Below, piece by piece: positions 25,738-34,171 of a stretch of DNA of 64,000 nucleotides. The notes under the pieces are model-generated. The model worked only from the letters and a program-made list of their open reading frames with translations. It made no database searches and was not told where the DNA came from. How positions within the stretch are numbered: position 1 is the first letter of the stretch; the number at the start of each line of letters is the position of its first letter. The translations under genes were made by a program, and so were the position numbers. Source of the DNA: Lachnospiraceae bacterium. GTDB lineage: Bacteria > Bacillota > Clostridia > Lachnospirales > Lachnospiraceae. The stretch lies in contig JAETRD010000012.1 of assembly GCA_021770345.1 (NCBI GenBank), positions 117,102 through 181,101 of the forward strand, given 5' to 3'.

Positions 25738-27591
25738 CTATTTTGTCCCTAAACCTGGTATTTCATCCATCGCAATATGCAGTTTTCCAAGCTTCTCTAA
25801 CGCCTTCTTTTCGCTTACAAGCTCCATCAGTCCTTCCATATCCGCAGGATCTAAGGCATCTCCGCGGCACTTGATGCTGTTTTCCTTCACGCGGATAATC
25901 GTTTCGCGCAGCGCCTTTTCCCTGTCTTCTTTTGTCTCCACTTCATGAATCCTGGCGTTAAAAAGCTCTGCGATTTCGCGCTGTTCTTCCTCGTTTTCAA
26001 ACATACTGACAATTCTCGCCGGATTGACTTCACCGGTCTTTTCATACTGTGCAAAAAGCTGCTCCGCCGCTTTGCCGTACAACTCCTCCGTAAAATCTTT
26101 CGGCGTGATATATGTGCCGATTTTATCAAACAGGCCGGGCGCTTCGATCAGCCATGTGAGCAGCAGTTTCTGTGACTGCCGCATGCCGTCCTCACGCTTT
26201 CGTCCTCTGCCCGCGCCGCCGTTCCCCGGCCGCGCGCCGCCATCCGCCGCAGCTGCCCCGCTGCCCCGCGCACTCCCGCGCGCATCTTTCGCAAGCCCCA
26301 TTTTCATTCCCGTCTGATTTACCAGCCTGCGCAGATCCTCCGCGCCAAGCATATATTTTCTGGCCACCGCATCAATATAGTTATCCCGCTCGAGCTTCTC
26401 GGAAAACCCGCATAACTTTTTTGCGGCCTCGTTGTAAAAAGCCGTTTTTCCTTCCGGATCCTGCATATTGTACTGCTTTTCGAGAATGCGTATCTCAAAC
26501 ATAAAGCTGTTTTCCGCATTGTCGATACGCTCCTGATATGCCTCGGCTCCGAGCGCTTTGATAAATTCGTCCGGATCCTTATACGGCTGCATATTTATGA
26601 TCTTTGCGGCAATCCCGGCTTCCTTCAAAATGGGAATCGCACGCAGCGCAGCTTTGACGCCGGCGCCATCGCTGTCATAAGTCAGATAAACCTCTTTCGT
26701 ATAGCGTTTGAGCAGGTTCGCATGGCCGCTTGTGAGCGACGTTCCGAGGGATGCAACCGCATTGTCAAAGCCGGCCTGATGCAGCGCTATGACATCCATG
26801 TAGCCCTCGCACAGCAGCAACTGCTGCTTTTTCGTGCTCCTCGCCAGATTCAGCCCGTACAGATTGCGGCTCTTGTCAAAAATTTTTGTCTCCGGAGAGT
26901 TCAGATACTTCGGTTCCCCCTCGCCCATCACGCGGCCGCCGAAACCGATGACCTTCCCCCGCACGTCCATAATCGGGAACATCGCCCGGTTCCAGAACTT
27001 GTCATGACCTCCGCGCCGCTCGTCGATCGCAACAAGTCCCGAATCTTTTAAAATCTCGTCCTCATATCCCTTCTGCCGCAGATAGCGGTACAGATCATCG
27101 CTGTACTGATCCGAATAGCCAAGCCCGAATTTTCGGATGGTCTCGTCCGACAGTCCGCGCTTCCGAAAATAGGCGAGCGCCTGCTGCCCGCGCTCGCTGC
27201 GCAGCAGCATATAAAAATATTTCGCCGCCTCCTTTTGAATCTCAAGCAGTCTTGCACGCCTGTCCGCCTCCGCCCGCTGCGCGGCATTTTGCTCCTGCTT
27301 TGGAAGCTGTACGCCGGCGCGCTCCGCGAGCGTCTCCATCGCTTCCCCAAACGTAAAATTTTCATACTGCATCAGAAACGTAAACACATTTCCGCCGGCT
27401 CCGCACCCAAAGCAGTAATACATCTGCTTATTCGGCGATACGGAAAACGACCCCGTCTTCTCGTTGTGGAACGGACACAGGCCAAAATAGGTGCTCCCCT
27501 TCCTCGTAAGACGCACATACTGTGAGATCACATCCACGATATCGCTGCGGGAACGCACCTCCTCTATGATTTCATCTGAAAAATACGGCAT
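25738..27591 (-). CDS. dnaG: DNA primase
   Basis: Synthesises RNA primers at the replication fork. The 617-residue protein has the N-terminal zinc finger (C39, H42, C60, C63), the TOPRIM core with LCEGYMDVIALHQAG and the DSDGAG block, and a C-terminal helicase-binding domain. An Ala/Gly/Arg-rich linker (about residues 430-465) joins the core to the C-terminus. It is located in the macromolecular-synthesis run between the dGTPase-family gene and rpoD. Confidence 0.97.
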   Translation of the reverse strand: MPYFSDEIIEEVRSRSDIVDVISQYVRLTRKGSTYFGLCPFHNEKTGSFSVSPNKQMYYCFGCGAGGNVFTFLMQYENFTFGEAMETLAERAGVQLPKQEQNAAQRAEADRRARLLEIQKEAAKYFYMLLRSERGQQALAYFRKRGLSDETIRKFGLGYSDQYSDDLYRYLRQKGYEDEILKDSGLVAIDERRGGHDKFWNRAMFPIMDVRGKVIGFGGRVMGEGEPKYLNSPETKIFDKSRNLYGLNLARSTKKQQLLLCEGYMDVIALHQAGFDNAVASLGTSLTSGHANLLKRYTKEVYLTYDSDGAGVKAALRAIPILKEAGIAAKIINMQPYKDPDEFIKALGAEAYQERIDNAENSFMFEIRILEKQYNMQDPEGKTAFYNEAAKKLCGFSEKLERDNYIDAVARKYMLGAEDLRRLVNQTGMKMGLAKDARGSARGSGAAAADGGARPGNGGAGRGRKREDGMRQSQKLLLTWLIEAPGLFDKIGTYITPKDFTEELYGKAAEQLFAQYEKTGEVNPARIVSMFENEEEQREIAELFNARIHEVETKEDREKALRETIIRVKENSIKCRGDALDPADMEGLMELVSEKKALEKLGKLHIAMDEIPGLGTK

Positions 27592-27615
27592 CCTCTATCG
27601 CACCCTGCCTTTCTC

Positions 27616-28629
27616 TCAATATCCGTCCACCTGCCAGGCTTGCGGCATAAAGTACTCGCTGAATTTTGTGATGGCGTACTGGTCCGTCATGCCCGCAATA
27701 TAATCGCAGACGACCCGCTCCTCGCTCTCTCCTTCCTCCATCATGCGCAGAAATTTCTCCGGCAGGTACCCCGTGTGGTCCATGTAAAAATAAAAGAGCT
27801 GTTTTAGCATGGCCTTTGCCTTGACTTCCTCGCCCTTGGCTGTCGGGTTCTGATAGACGTTATCGAACATGAACTTCCGCAGGTCGATCATGGCTTCCTC
27901 CACCTCTCTTGACATTACAATGTCATCCCTGTCCCTGCTGTTTCTGATAATATTATGTATCAGGGTATTCAGCCGCTGCCTGGTATTATACCCGAGCGTA
28001 TCGCGCAGTTCCTTCGGAATATCCTCCTCCCGCAAAACCTGCGCACGGATCGCGTCGTCGATGTCGTGATTGATATAGGCAATCTTGTCGGAAAGCCGTA
28101 CGATCTTTCCCTCGAGCGTGTGAGGCACCGAGCGCGACTGATGGTTTAAAATGCCGTCCCGCACCTCCCAGGTCAGGTTCAGGCCCTTTCCGTCTTTCTC
28201 GAGCTTTTCCACAATACGGACACTCTGCTCGTTGTGCCGGAACCCGACGGACGACACCTCATTTAACACAAACTCCCCCGCATGTCCAAACGGCGTATGC
28301 CCCATGTCGTGCCCGAGCGCAATCGCCTCGACGAGATCTTCATTCAGCCGCAGCGCTTTTGCAATGGTCCGCGCATTCTGCGACACTTCAAGTGTATGCG
28401 AAAGTCTCGTGCGGTAATGGTCTCCCTTCGGCGTGAGGAACACCTGCGTTTTGTTCTTCAGACGGCGAAATGCCTTGCAGTGCAGAATGCGGTCCCGATC
28501 TCTCTGAAACATCGGACGGATATCGCACTCTTCCTCCGCCCGGTCTCTTCCCCGCGAGTTGACGCTCAGCGTGGCATGAGGGCTCAGCGTCTCCTGCTCC
28601 ATCGCTTCCATTTCTTCCCGTATTGACAT
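27616..28629 (-). CDS. dgt: Deoxyguanosinetriphosphate triphosphohydrolase-like HD protein
   Basis: HD-domain phosphohydrolase that releases triphosphate from dNTPs. The 337 residues show RTRLSHTLEVSQNARTIA, the metal-binding GHDMGHTPFGHAGE block and a later D in SDKIAYINHDIDDA. This short form corresponds to the dGTPase-like proteins that Firmicutes encode just before dnaG. Exact nucleotide preference is unknown. Ribosome binding site GAGGAGAAG is close to the ATG. Confidence 0.88.
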   Translation of the reverse strand: MSIREEMEAMEQETLSPHATLSVNSRGRDRAEEECDIRPMFQRDRDRILHCKAFRRLKNKTQVFLTPKGDHYRTRLSHTLEVSQNARTIAKALRLNEDLVEAIALGHDMGHTPFGHAGEFVLNEVSSVGFRHNEQSVRIVEKLEKDGKGLNLTWEVRDGILNHQSRSVPHTLEGKIVRLSDKIAYINHDIDDAIRAQVLREEDIPKELRDTLGYNTRQRLNTLIHNIIRNSRDRDDIVMSREVEEAMIDLRKFMFDNVYQNPTAKGEEVKAKAMLKQLFYFYMDHTGYLPEKFLRMMEEGESEERVVCDYIAGMTDQYAITKFSEYFMPQAWQVDGY

Positions 28630-28826
28630 CTGTCTTCTCCTCGTCTCTGTCCTGACCGTGTGCTTTTATCGGTTCAACGTGTAATCATAAAAAATAATAT
28701 CTCATTTCTATAATTCGGCGTTCTTTTTCTATTTCCTTTATTTTTTTGATTTTTCCTGCATTTTTTTCGTTTTTCCGGTGCATACCGGATCGGTCGGCTG
28801 CATGTTCCGTACTCAAAATACCGGCT

Positions 28827-28861
28827 CTGAAGATACCCTTGTCCGCTGAGGGTATCTTCAG
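28827..28861. repeat. Hairpin repeat, perfect 12-bp arms
   Basis: Arms CTGAAGATACCC (28827-28838) and its complement (28850-28861), with an 11-base loop. The minus-strand core ACCCTCAGCGGACAAGGGT matches, with two differences, the hairpin at 63864-63886 and, more weakly, 29248-29265. There is no T-run, so it is not a classical terminator. The rest of 28630-28826 shows no gene. Confidence 0.7.
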
Positions 28862-28868
28862 CAAATCA

Positions 28869-28895
28869 CAAAAAGCAGCCCGTTCCGGCTGCTCA
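28869..28895 (-). terminator. Terminator of the tRNA-Leu transcript
   Basis: On the minus strand AGCAGCC-loop-GGCTGCT is followed by TTTTTGTG, 32 bases after the second tRNA gene. The stem is 28874-28880 with 28887-28893. Confidence 0.85.
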
Positions 28896-28926
28896 TAAGC
28901 TTTACAACTATCAAATAAATAAAAAA

Positions 28927-29010
28927 TGCAGGAGATGGGACTTGAACCCACACGACATTGCTGCCACAGGCACCTGAAGCCTGCGCGTCTGCCAATTCCG
29001 CCACTCCTGC
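28927..29010 (-). tRNA. tRNA-Leu (anticodon CAG)
   Basis: 84-nt gene. Acceptor strands GCAGGAG and CTCCTGC plus discriminator A, D arm GGCGGAATTGGCAGAC typical of tRNA-Leu, anticodon arm CAGGC-TTCAGGT-GCCTG, a long variable arm (class II) and T arm GGGTTCAAGTCCC. It reads CUG codons. The CCA end is not encoded. Confidence 0.95.
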
Positions 29011-29035
29011 ATATTCCGTCACTCTTGCTTCTGAA

Positions 29036-29119
29036 TGCGGAAGATGGGACTTGAACCCACACGATGTAACCATCACAAGATCCTTAGTCTTGCTCGTCTG
29101 CCAGTTCCGACACTTCCGC
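29036..29119 (-). tRNA. tRNA-Leu (anticodon AAG)
   Basis: 84-nt gene. Acceptor GCGGAAG/CTTCCGC plus A, anticodon arm CAAGA-CTAAGGA-TCTTG, long variable arm, and T arm identical to the neighbouring tRNA-Leu. A34 would probably be edited to inosine by TadA, reading CUU and CUC. It is transcribed first, 25 bases ahead of the CAG isoacceptor. Confidence 0.94.
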
Positions 29120-29149
29120 ATTTCAATCACTTTTCGTGACGACTTGTTA

Positions 29150-29178
29150 ATAATAACAAAACGTTTCCAAATTGTCAA
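29150..29178 (-). promoter_or_regulatory. Promoter of the two tRNA-Leu genes
   Basis: Minus-strand TTGACA (29178-29173), 17-base spacer, TATTAT (29155-29150), about 30 bases before the first tRNA. The match to consensus is strong, as is usual for stable-RNA genes. Confidence 0.85.
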
Positions 29179-29279
29179 TGGTTATTTACAAAAAAATTCA
29201 AAAATTTGTAACAGTTCAGCATGCAGACTCATGACCCGACCGTGTATTCCTTTGTCTGCTGAGAGCGCGAACTCTTTTT

Positions 29280-29720
29280 CTATAAATATTCTTCAAAATA
29301 TTGAAGTGTTGAATATTTCAGTAAAATCCTGTTAATCGAATCCTCGGGATTCTGTTTTGCCTGCTTGTATCTTTTTATATATTTTTCCATCTTTTGTCTG
29401 ATTTTAAAATCTTTTCCACGCAGAACATCAAATTCATTCTGTCTCAAATGTGGAACTCTTCCTGTATCCACATATTTTTCATCGATAAGAACAACTGCCT
29501 TCGAAAAATCCACACCACAATGATTCTTCTTATCCGTCCACAACACATGCGGATGATGAATATCAGAACGCAGGGGAATCGCGAACTTAACCTCGTTGAT
29601 TTCCACAATAACCTGCACATATGGACGAGCTTTCTTCTGTTCGATTTCCGGATACCGTTCAGAAGGATAAGCCTGATAAAATTCCTCTGACAGAAAAATA
29701 AACCGTTTTTCTTTTGCCAT
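29280..29720 (-). CDS. Type III toxin-antitoxin ribonuclease, ToxN/CptN-like
   Basis: Endoribonuclease toxin of the ToxN/AbiQ superfamily, 146 residues, closest in size and texture to CptN. Visible family features are FIFLSEEFYQAYP at the start, a basic RPYVQVIVEI strand, FAIPLRSDIHHPHVLW with the conserved Ser/His region and CGVDFSKAVVL. In this family the toxin cuts A-rich RNA and is held inactive by a complex with its own repeat RNA. I chose the ATG at 29720 because AGGAGAAG stands just upstream; the frame extends to 29813, but that part lies in the antitoxin RNA and terminator. Layout (promoter, RNA repeats, terminator, toxin) supports the call. Such loci act in plasmid or chromosome maintenance and phage defence. 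Confidence 0.87.
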   Translation of the reverse strand: MAKEKRFIFLSEEFYQAYPSERYPEIEQKKARPYVQVIVEINEVKFAIPLRSDIHHPHVLWTDKKNHCGVDFSKAVVLIDEKYVDTGRVPHLRQNEFDVLRGKDFKIRQKMEKYIKRYKQAKQNPEDSINRILLKYSTLQYFEEYL

Positions 29721-29740
29721 TTTCTTCTCCTGACGGAAAA

Positions 29741-29762
29741 CAACTCCTGTTTCCAGGAGTTG
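29741..29762 (-). terminator. Leaky terminator between type III antitoxin RNA and toxin
   Basis: Nine-bp stem CAACTCCTG/CAGGAGTTG (29741-29749, 29754-29762) with a 4-base loop and minus-strand GTTTTCC after it. In type III loci a terminator at this point sets a high antitoxin-to-toxin ratio. Confidence 0.85.
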
Positions 29763-29768
29763 TCTTCT

Positions 29769-29862
29769 CAGTGAGCTTTTCTTTTGTTTTACTTGGTCAC
29801 GCCCTATGACCAAATCTTCTATTGAACTTTCTTTATCCTCACGTTCTATGAGCTATTCTTCT
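29769..29862 (-). ncRNA. Type III antitoxin RNA: two pseudoknot repeats
   Basis: On the minus strand two units each begin with AGAAGA (29862-29857 and 29820-29815); a third AGAAGA (29768-29763) marks the end. Both share TCATAG-RRC-GTGA. In unit 1 (42 nt) stem CTCA/TGAG closes a loop whose GAAC pairs with GTTC downstream. In unit 2 (52 nt) stem GGTCA/TGACC closes a loop whose GGGC can pair with GCTC (one G-U). The paired changes in both helices support the same H-type pseudoknot. An A-rich strand links stem and 3' partner, as in CptI/ToxI RNAs. Unit 2 has about 10 extra A-rich bases. Each unit would bind one toxin. Confidence 0.8.
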
Positions 29863-29868
29863 AAAAAG

Positions 29869-29898
29869 AATATATCATATTTATATGTATATAGTCAA
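29869..29898 (-). promoter_or_regulatory. Promoter of the type III toxin-antitoxin locus
   Basis: Minus-strand TTGACT (29898-29893), 18-base spacer, TATATT (29874-29869). The expected start is at about 29862, exactly the first AGAAGA of the antitoxin RNA. Confidence 0.75.
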
Positions 29899-29950
29899 GA
29901 AATTATCCTGTTTCCCTGTTCTTTCTCATTTGCCTGCACCGTCCCAGGTT

Positions 29951-32602
29951 TTACAGATACGTCTCCTCAAACTCCTCCCGATGCATCGGCTTCCCGAAAT
30001 AGAACCCCTGCACCAGCTGAATCTTTGTCTTCGCAGCCGCCCGGTACTGTTCCTCCGTCTCCACGCCCTCCACGCAGACTCTGACCCCGATCGCGCTCGC
30101 AAGCTCCGCGACCATCTTCACAAACGCGTCGGAAAACTCGTCCGCCCCGATATCCGCAATAAAACACTGATCAATCTTGATCACGTCAATCGGCATCTCC
30201 CGGATATGCTTTAACGAAGAGTACCCGGTCCCGAAATCATCCAGCGCCACCTTCACCCCAAGGCTTCGGATATCCCCTAAAATCTGTTTCATCCGGTCCA
30301 TATCATGGATCGCCAGACTCTCCGTCACCTCCACTGTCAGATTGGAGGGGAATATCCCGCTCTCTACAACCGCTGCCCGAATCTTTTCCACAATATCATT
30401 CTGCAACAGCTGCACCACGGACAGGTTGACGTTTACCTTGTAATCGGGATGTCCCATATCATTCCAGTATTTACAGCTTTCGCAGGCTCTGCGCAGCACA
30501 AAATCACCGATCGGATTAATCAGCCCAAGGTATTCGGCGAGCGGCACGAAATCCGACGGGGAAATCAGCCCGAGTTCTTTTGAATTCCAGCGCAAAAGCG
30601 CCTCCGCGCCCACGCAGGGGCTCCCCGGCTTTGTCACATCCACGATCGGCTGATAGACAACCTCAAACTCCTCGCAGGACTGTCTCGTGGCATTGCGCAT
30701 GTTTTTCTCCAGATCAAGTCGCCGGAAAGAACCGGATTCCCCCTTGCCATTATAGTAAGCGACGCGGTTCTTCCCCTCACACTTCGCCTCGTACATCGCG
30801 ATATCAGCCTTCTGAATCAAATCTTCCACCGTATCACCGTCGGACGGAAACTGTACGACCCCCATACTCATCGTGCAGTAATACTCGGTATCCCGAATCG
30901 GCCAGGGCTTTGTAAACAGCGCCTGAATCTCCGACAAAACCCTCTTCAGAAGCGAATGCTGCCCGTGCGGCAGTATGATGATAAACTCATCCCCTCCCAT
31001 GCGGTAACAGTTATTTTTCACACCCGGAATTTTCTGCAGGCTCTCGGCGATCGTCTTTAAGAGCGCATCCCCGTAAGAGTGCCCGAGGCCGTCATTGATA
31101 TGCTTAAAGTCGTCCAGATCCAGATAGAGCAGCGCCCCCTCGCCGTCCGTCTTCTTCGCGTGTGCGATGCAGCGCGCGAGATCCTGCTCGCAGCGCATAC
31201 GGTTGTACAGTCCCGTGAGAAAATCGTTGTTGGCCTGACGCTCGATTCTCTGCTGGTACAGCTTCTTGTCCGTCACGTCATAGAGCATGCCGAGCACGAC
31301 AATCCTCCCGTCCACCCAGGCGATTTTCGTGCGCTGAAAATCGAACCACCGATCCCCTTTTTCGTCGTAGATTTCCTGAAAATACGCACTGCCCTGCTCG
31401 TTAAGCGCATCGGTCAGATACCGCTCTAAGGCGCTCCCCTCCACACTGCCCAAAAAGGAATCCCGGAAACGCTGATTTGTGTATAAAATCGTCTCGGTCC
31501 GCGGGTCCTTCACATAGATGCCGCAGCCCACATTCTCGAGAATTGCCTCGAGCGACGCATACGAGCTTGCCAGCGAGCTTTTCGCGATACGCTTGAGCAG
31601 AATACTCTGGATAATGCGCTTTACGTCATTGACAAATTTGATGTCCGCCACGTCCCAGATACGCGCCCGCAGCTTCTCAAAAAAGCACAGATACATGCTC
31701 ATCTGCCCGTTCACTTCAATCGGCAAAAAGATACCCGCCTGCATCTTTTCCCGCTCAAAAAATTCCCGAAAATCGTCCGGCATCATGGATTCCGCGGAAA
31801 TCATATAAGGCTTTCCGTTAAAAAAAGGAACCTGCCCCATTGGAACCTGTTTCCAGCGCTCCGCCGCAGGTACAATTCCTGGTTCGGTGTACTCGCATAT
31901 CATATCCACGAACCGTTCCGATTTGTCCGCCTGGAGCAGCGCCCCGCCGGAGATATCCATGTACCGGCACACATCCCGCAAAATTGCATTGACAATCACG
32001 TCAAAGCTCTTCTCGGACTCCAGCATCTTGACAATGGATGTCATCGCCTCGTTGCGATGCAGCTCCGCCTCCATCTGAGACTCCGATTCCCTGCTCTTCT
32101 GGAACGCCTCCTGGGCGATCATCTCCTCCAGCTTTACCGCAAACATCTGCTTTGACAGCGTCTCTAAAAATTCGAGGGATTTGTAATAGCGCTCCGGCGT
32201 CGTCCGCATCACACATTCCGGCGCGTCCGCATCCTCACACTCCATGATTCCGATGACAATCCAGGTAGCTGCCGTCTCGCCGCCGACCCTGATCGACACA
32301 CCGCACATCTTAATCCACGGCACACCGCACGGTTCCTCGATCACACTCTCGATTCCGCTGTCGAGAAGCTTATTCATCAGCAGCACATGCTTGTCCATAT
32401 TGACCTGCCCGTGCAGATATTCGAGTTCCTCCCGCGAACCGTATGCCTTTGTGACAACGCCCCGCCGCTTGCTTAAGCACACGAGATACACATTATTGGC
32501 ATCACAGAAACGGTCCTGTAAGCTCTGCATCAGAGCCGCATCGAGAAGCCCCTGATCCGTATTTTTCCTCCTGTCTTCCTTTTCTCTGATTGAAAATGCC
32601 AT
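29951..32602 (-). CDS. GGDEF-EAL cyclic di-GMP synthase/phosphodiesterase with sensor domains
   Basis: An 883-residue protein with no clear membrane helix. The N-terminal ~330 residues are sensory (GAF-like around 195-330), followed by a PAS domain (about 350-450), a GGDEF domain with FLTGLYNR (about 462) and an intact MGGDEF (about 538), and an EAL domain with EALLRW (about 667), NVNLSVVQL, EVTES, DDFGTGYSSL (about 787), KIDQCFI and EGVET. Both active sites look complete. No RxxD inhibitory site is seen five residues before GGDEF. It makes and/or breaks c-di-GMP in response to an unknown cytoplasmic signal. The PilB at 1404-3083 has the MshEN type of c-di-GMP receptor, so a pilus link is possible. 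Confidence 0.9.
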   Translation of the reverse strand: MAFSIREKEDRRKNTDQGLLDAALMQSLQDRFCDANNVYLVCLSKRRGVVTKAYGSREELEYLHGQVNMDKHVLLMNKLLDSGIESVIEEPCGVPWIKMCGVSIRVGGETAATWIVIGIMECEDADAPECVMRTTPERYYKSLEFLETLSKQMFAVKLEEMIAQEAFQKSRESESQMEAELHRNEAMTSIVKMLESEKSFDVIVNAILRDVCRYMDISGGALLQADKSERFVDMICEYTEPGIVPAAERWKQVPMGQVPFFNGKPYMISAESMMPDDFREFFEREKMQAGIFLPIEVNGQMSMYLCFFEKLRARIWDVADIKFVNDVKRIIQSILLKRIAKSSLASSYASLEAILENVGCGIYVKDPRTETILYTNQRFRDSFLGSVEGSALERYLTDALNEQGSAYFQEIYDEKGDRWFDFQRTKIAWVDGRIVVLGMLYDVTDKKLYQQRIERQANNDFLTGLYNRMRCEQDLARCIAHAKKTDGEGALLYLDLDDFKHINDGLGHSYGDALLKTIAESLQKIPGVKNNCYRMGGDEFIIILPHGQHSLLKRVLSEIQALFTKPWPIRDTEYYCTMSMGVVQFPSDGDTVEDLIQKADIAMYEAKCEGKNRVAYYNGKGESGSFRRLDLEKNMRNATRQSCEEFEVVYQPIVDVTKPGSPCVGAEALLRWNSKELGLISPSDFVPLAEYLGLINPIGDFVLRRACESCKYWNDMGHPDYKVNVNLSVVQLLQNDIVEKIRAAVVESGIFPSNLTVEVTESLAIHDMDRMKQILGDIRSLGVKVALDDFGTGYSSLKHIREMPIDVIKIDQCFIADIGADEFSDAFVKMVAELASAIGVRVCVEGVETEEQYRAAAKTKIQLVQGFYFGKPMHREEFEETYL

Positions 32603-32614
32603 ACCCCTACCTCT

Positions 32615-34138
32615 TTATTTCCCCTGATACTGAATGATATATAAGCAGAAATGATCCTTTTTCCGAATGCAGTGCTCTTGCAGCAGGCGATACTCCCCGC
32701 GGAGTCTCAGCTGTTTTTTGATAAAGCCCTCCTCCCCGGAAAAGAGGACGAGCATTGCGCCCCGCCGCAGAATCTCTTCCGACTTTTCAAAGAATCTCCC
32801 GTATAATACATCCATCTCCTCTTTTGTCTTCTTCCCGCGGACCGGCATATTTGTGACGATCTCGTCAAAGAGATACGCATGCCTGAAATCAAAATAATCC
32901 CGGTTGATAAAATGAATCTGCTCCCCCGCCGCAGAGGCATTTTCCCGCGCCATCAAAACAGCATCCCCGAACAGATCGATGCCGTATTTATCCCCTGCAG
33001 GCACACACAGATCCCGCTCTATGAGCATCGTCCCGACGCCGCAGAAAGGGTCTAAAATCTGCGCCCGCTCTTTTAAATAGGGCTTTGCGAGCTGCATCAT
33101 GGCCGCCGCCGTCGCCGGGTGCACCGACGATGCAATCGCATGTTTCCGGTATGAAAAACGCTGCGTCTTCCATGTAAACAGCTTATAAAACGGCAGATAA
33201 CCGCCGTCCTTTGTCTGCACCAGCCGGATTTCCAGCTCGTAGTCGCCGACCGAATTGACAAGGCTCCGCCCGGAAATGCGCTCGAGACAGACACAAATCT
33301 TCCTTGCAAGCTTCCCCTTTTCGTCCGGTGTAAGCCTGCCCCTGATCTCCAGCCGAAAACAAAACGGCTCCGTCTCCCTGTGACTCTCCGAAAGCGCCTG
33401 CGGCAGGTCCGATTCCCAGAGTGCTTCCGCGAGCTGCGCGGGCGTTCCGCCGATCTCCCCGGTATGCGCAAACGCCTCGCTCTTTTCCCCCGCAGACCGT
33501 ATCGGAAACAGCAGTTCCCGGTAAGTGCGCAGTTTGGCGAAAGGCTTTATGTCCCGCGCCTGCACCAGAACCCCAAGCGGATGCGCACTTCCCTCGCAAT
33601 GCAGCTTCTCCGACAGCTCCGCGAACACCGCCTCCCGCTGTTCACGGCTTACCGAAAGCAGCAGTCTGCGTTTCTCCCGAAAGCCCGTAAACGTGTGATG
33701 CCGGATTCCGCGAAGCGCCGTGATATTTTTCTCCAGCGCGCGGATTTCCTCCGTGACATGTTTGCGCTCCTCATCCGACGGTTCTGCGCCCGCAAGCTCT
33801 GCAAGACGTTTCTCGTACCGTTCTGTATATTCAGATACTTCAAGCTTTCCGAGCGCCGTCAGATATGCGCTTCTCACAAACAGCGTCTCCTCCCTGCAGT
33901 AGGCGTCCCACAGCGCCTCCGCCGCGCCCGCAAGCCCCATGTCCCCCAGAAGGAGCGCCGCGTTCTTGCGGGTCTTTGGGTCCTCCCCGCGCAGCAATTT
34001 AATAAGAAGTGCTCCGTCTCCTGCAAGCAGAAAAAAATGCGCAAGCTCATCCTGCGCTTTGATTTCTCCGCGAATCAGGCTTAAGTTCTCCCGCACATTT
34101 TTGTTCTGCTCTATTTCTCTGTAATATTTCTCCAACAT
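32615..34138 (-). CDS. HEAT-repeat protein fused to THUMP/RlmL-type methyltransferase
   Basis: The 507-residue protein has an N-terminal helical part (about 1-110) with HEAT-like helices (TRKNAALLLGDMGLAGAAEAL, FVRSAYLTALGKLEV). A middle part resembles the THUMP-containing region of 23S rRNA/tRNA guanine N2-methyltransferases. The C-terminal SAM-dependent domain carries ILDPFCGVGTMLIE (motif I, about 350). Motif IV reads TNMPVRGKK where relatives have NPPY/NPPF-like sequences. It probably modifies guanine in RNA, but the target is unknown, and the HEAT part suggests an added protein or RNA contact. It is 13 bases ahead of the GGDEF-EAL gene. Confidence 0.75.
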   Translation of the reverse strand: MLEKYYREIEQNKNVRENLSLIRGEIKAQDELAHFFLLAGDGALLIKLLRGEDPKTRKNAALLLGDMGLAGAAEALWDAYCREETLFVRSAYLTALGKLEVSEYTERYEKRLAELAGAEPSDEERKHVTEEIRALEKNITALRGIRHHTFTGFREKRRLLLSVSREQREAVFAELSEKLHCEGSAHPLGVLVQARDIKPFAKLRTYRELLFPIRSAGEKSEAFAHTGEIGGTPAQLAEALWESDLPQALSESHRETEPFCFRLEIRGRLTPDEKGKLARKICVCLERISGRSLVNSVGDYELEIRLVQTKDGGYLPFYKLFTWKTQRFSYRKHAIASSVHPATAAAMMQLAKPYLKERAQILDPFCGVGTMLIERDLCVPAGDKYGIDLFGDAVLMARENASAAGEQIHFINRDYFDFRHAYLFDEIVTNMPVRGKKTKEEMDVLYGRFFEKSEEILRRGAMLVLFSGEEGFIKKQLRLRGEYRLLQEHCIRKKDHFCLYIIQYQGK

Positions 34139-34171
34139 ATTGTTTCCCCGGCCGCTTATGATACTGGTATT

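Noticed and set aside
28827-28861. Perfect hairpin considered as a terminator of the tRNA transcript
   Set aside because: It lacks a T-run, and a good terminator already lies closer to the tRNA genes at 28869-28895.
28685-29062. 125-residue minus-strand frame over the tRNA-Leu genes
   Set aside because: It reads through a tRNA gene, a terminator and an inverted repeat; not coding.
29721-29813. Longer N-terminus for the ToxN-like toxin
   Set aside because: This part overlaps the terminator and antitoxin RNA; the ATG at 29720 has the ribosome binding site and matches the family start.
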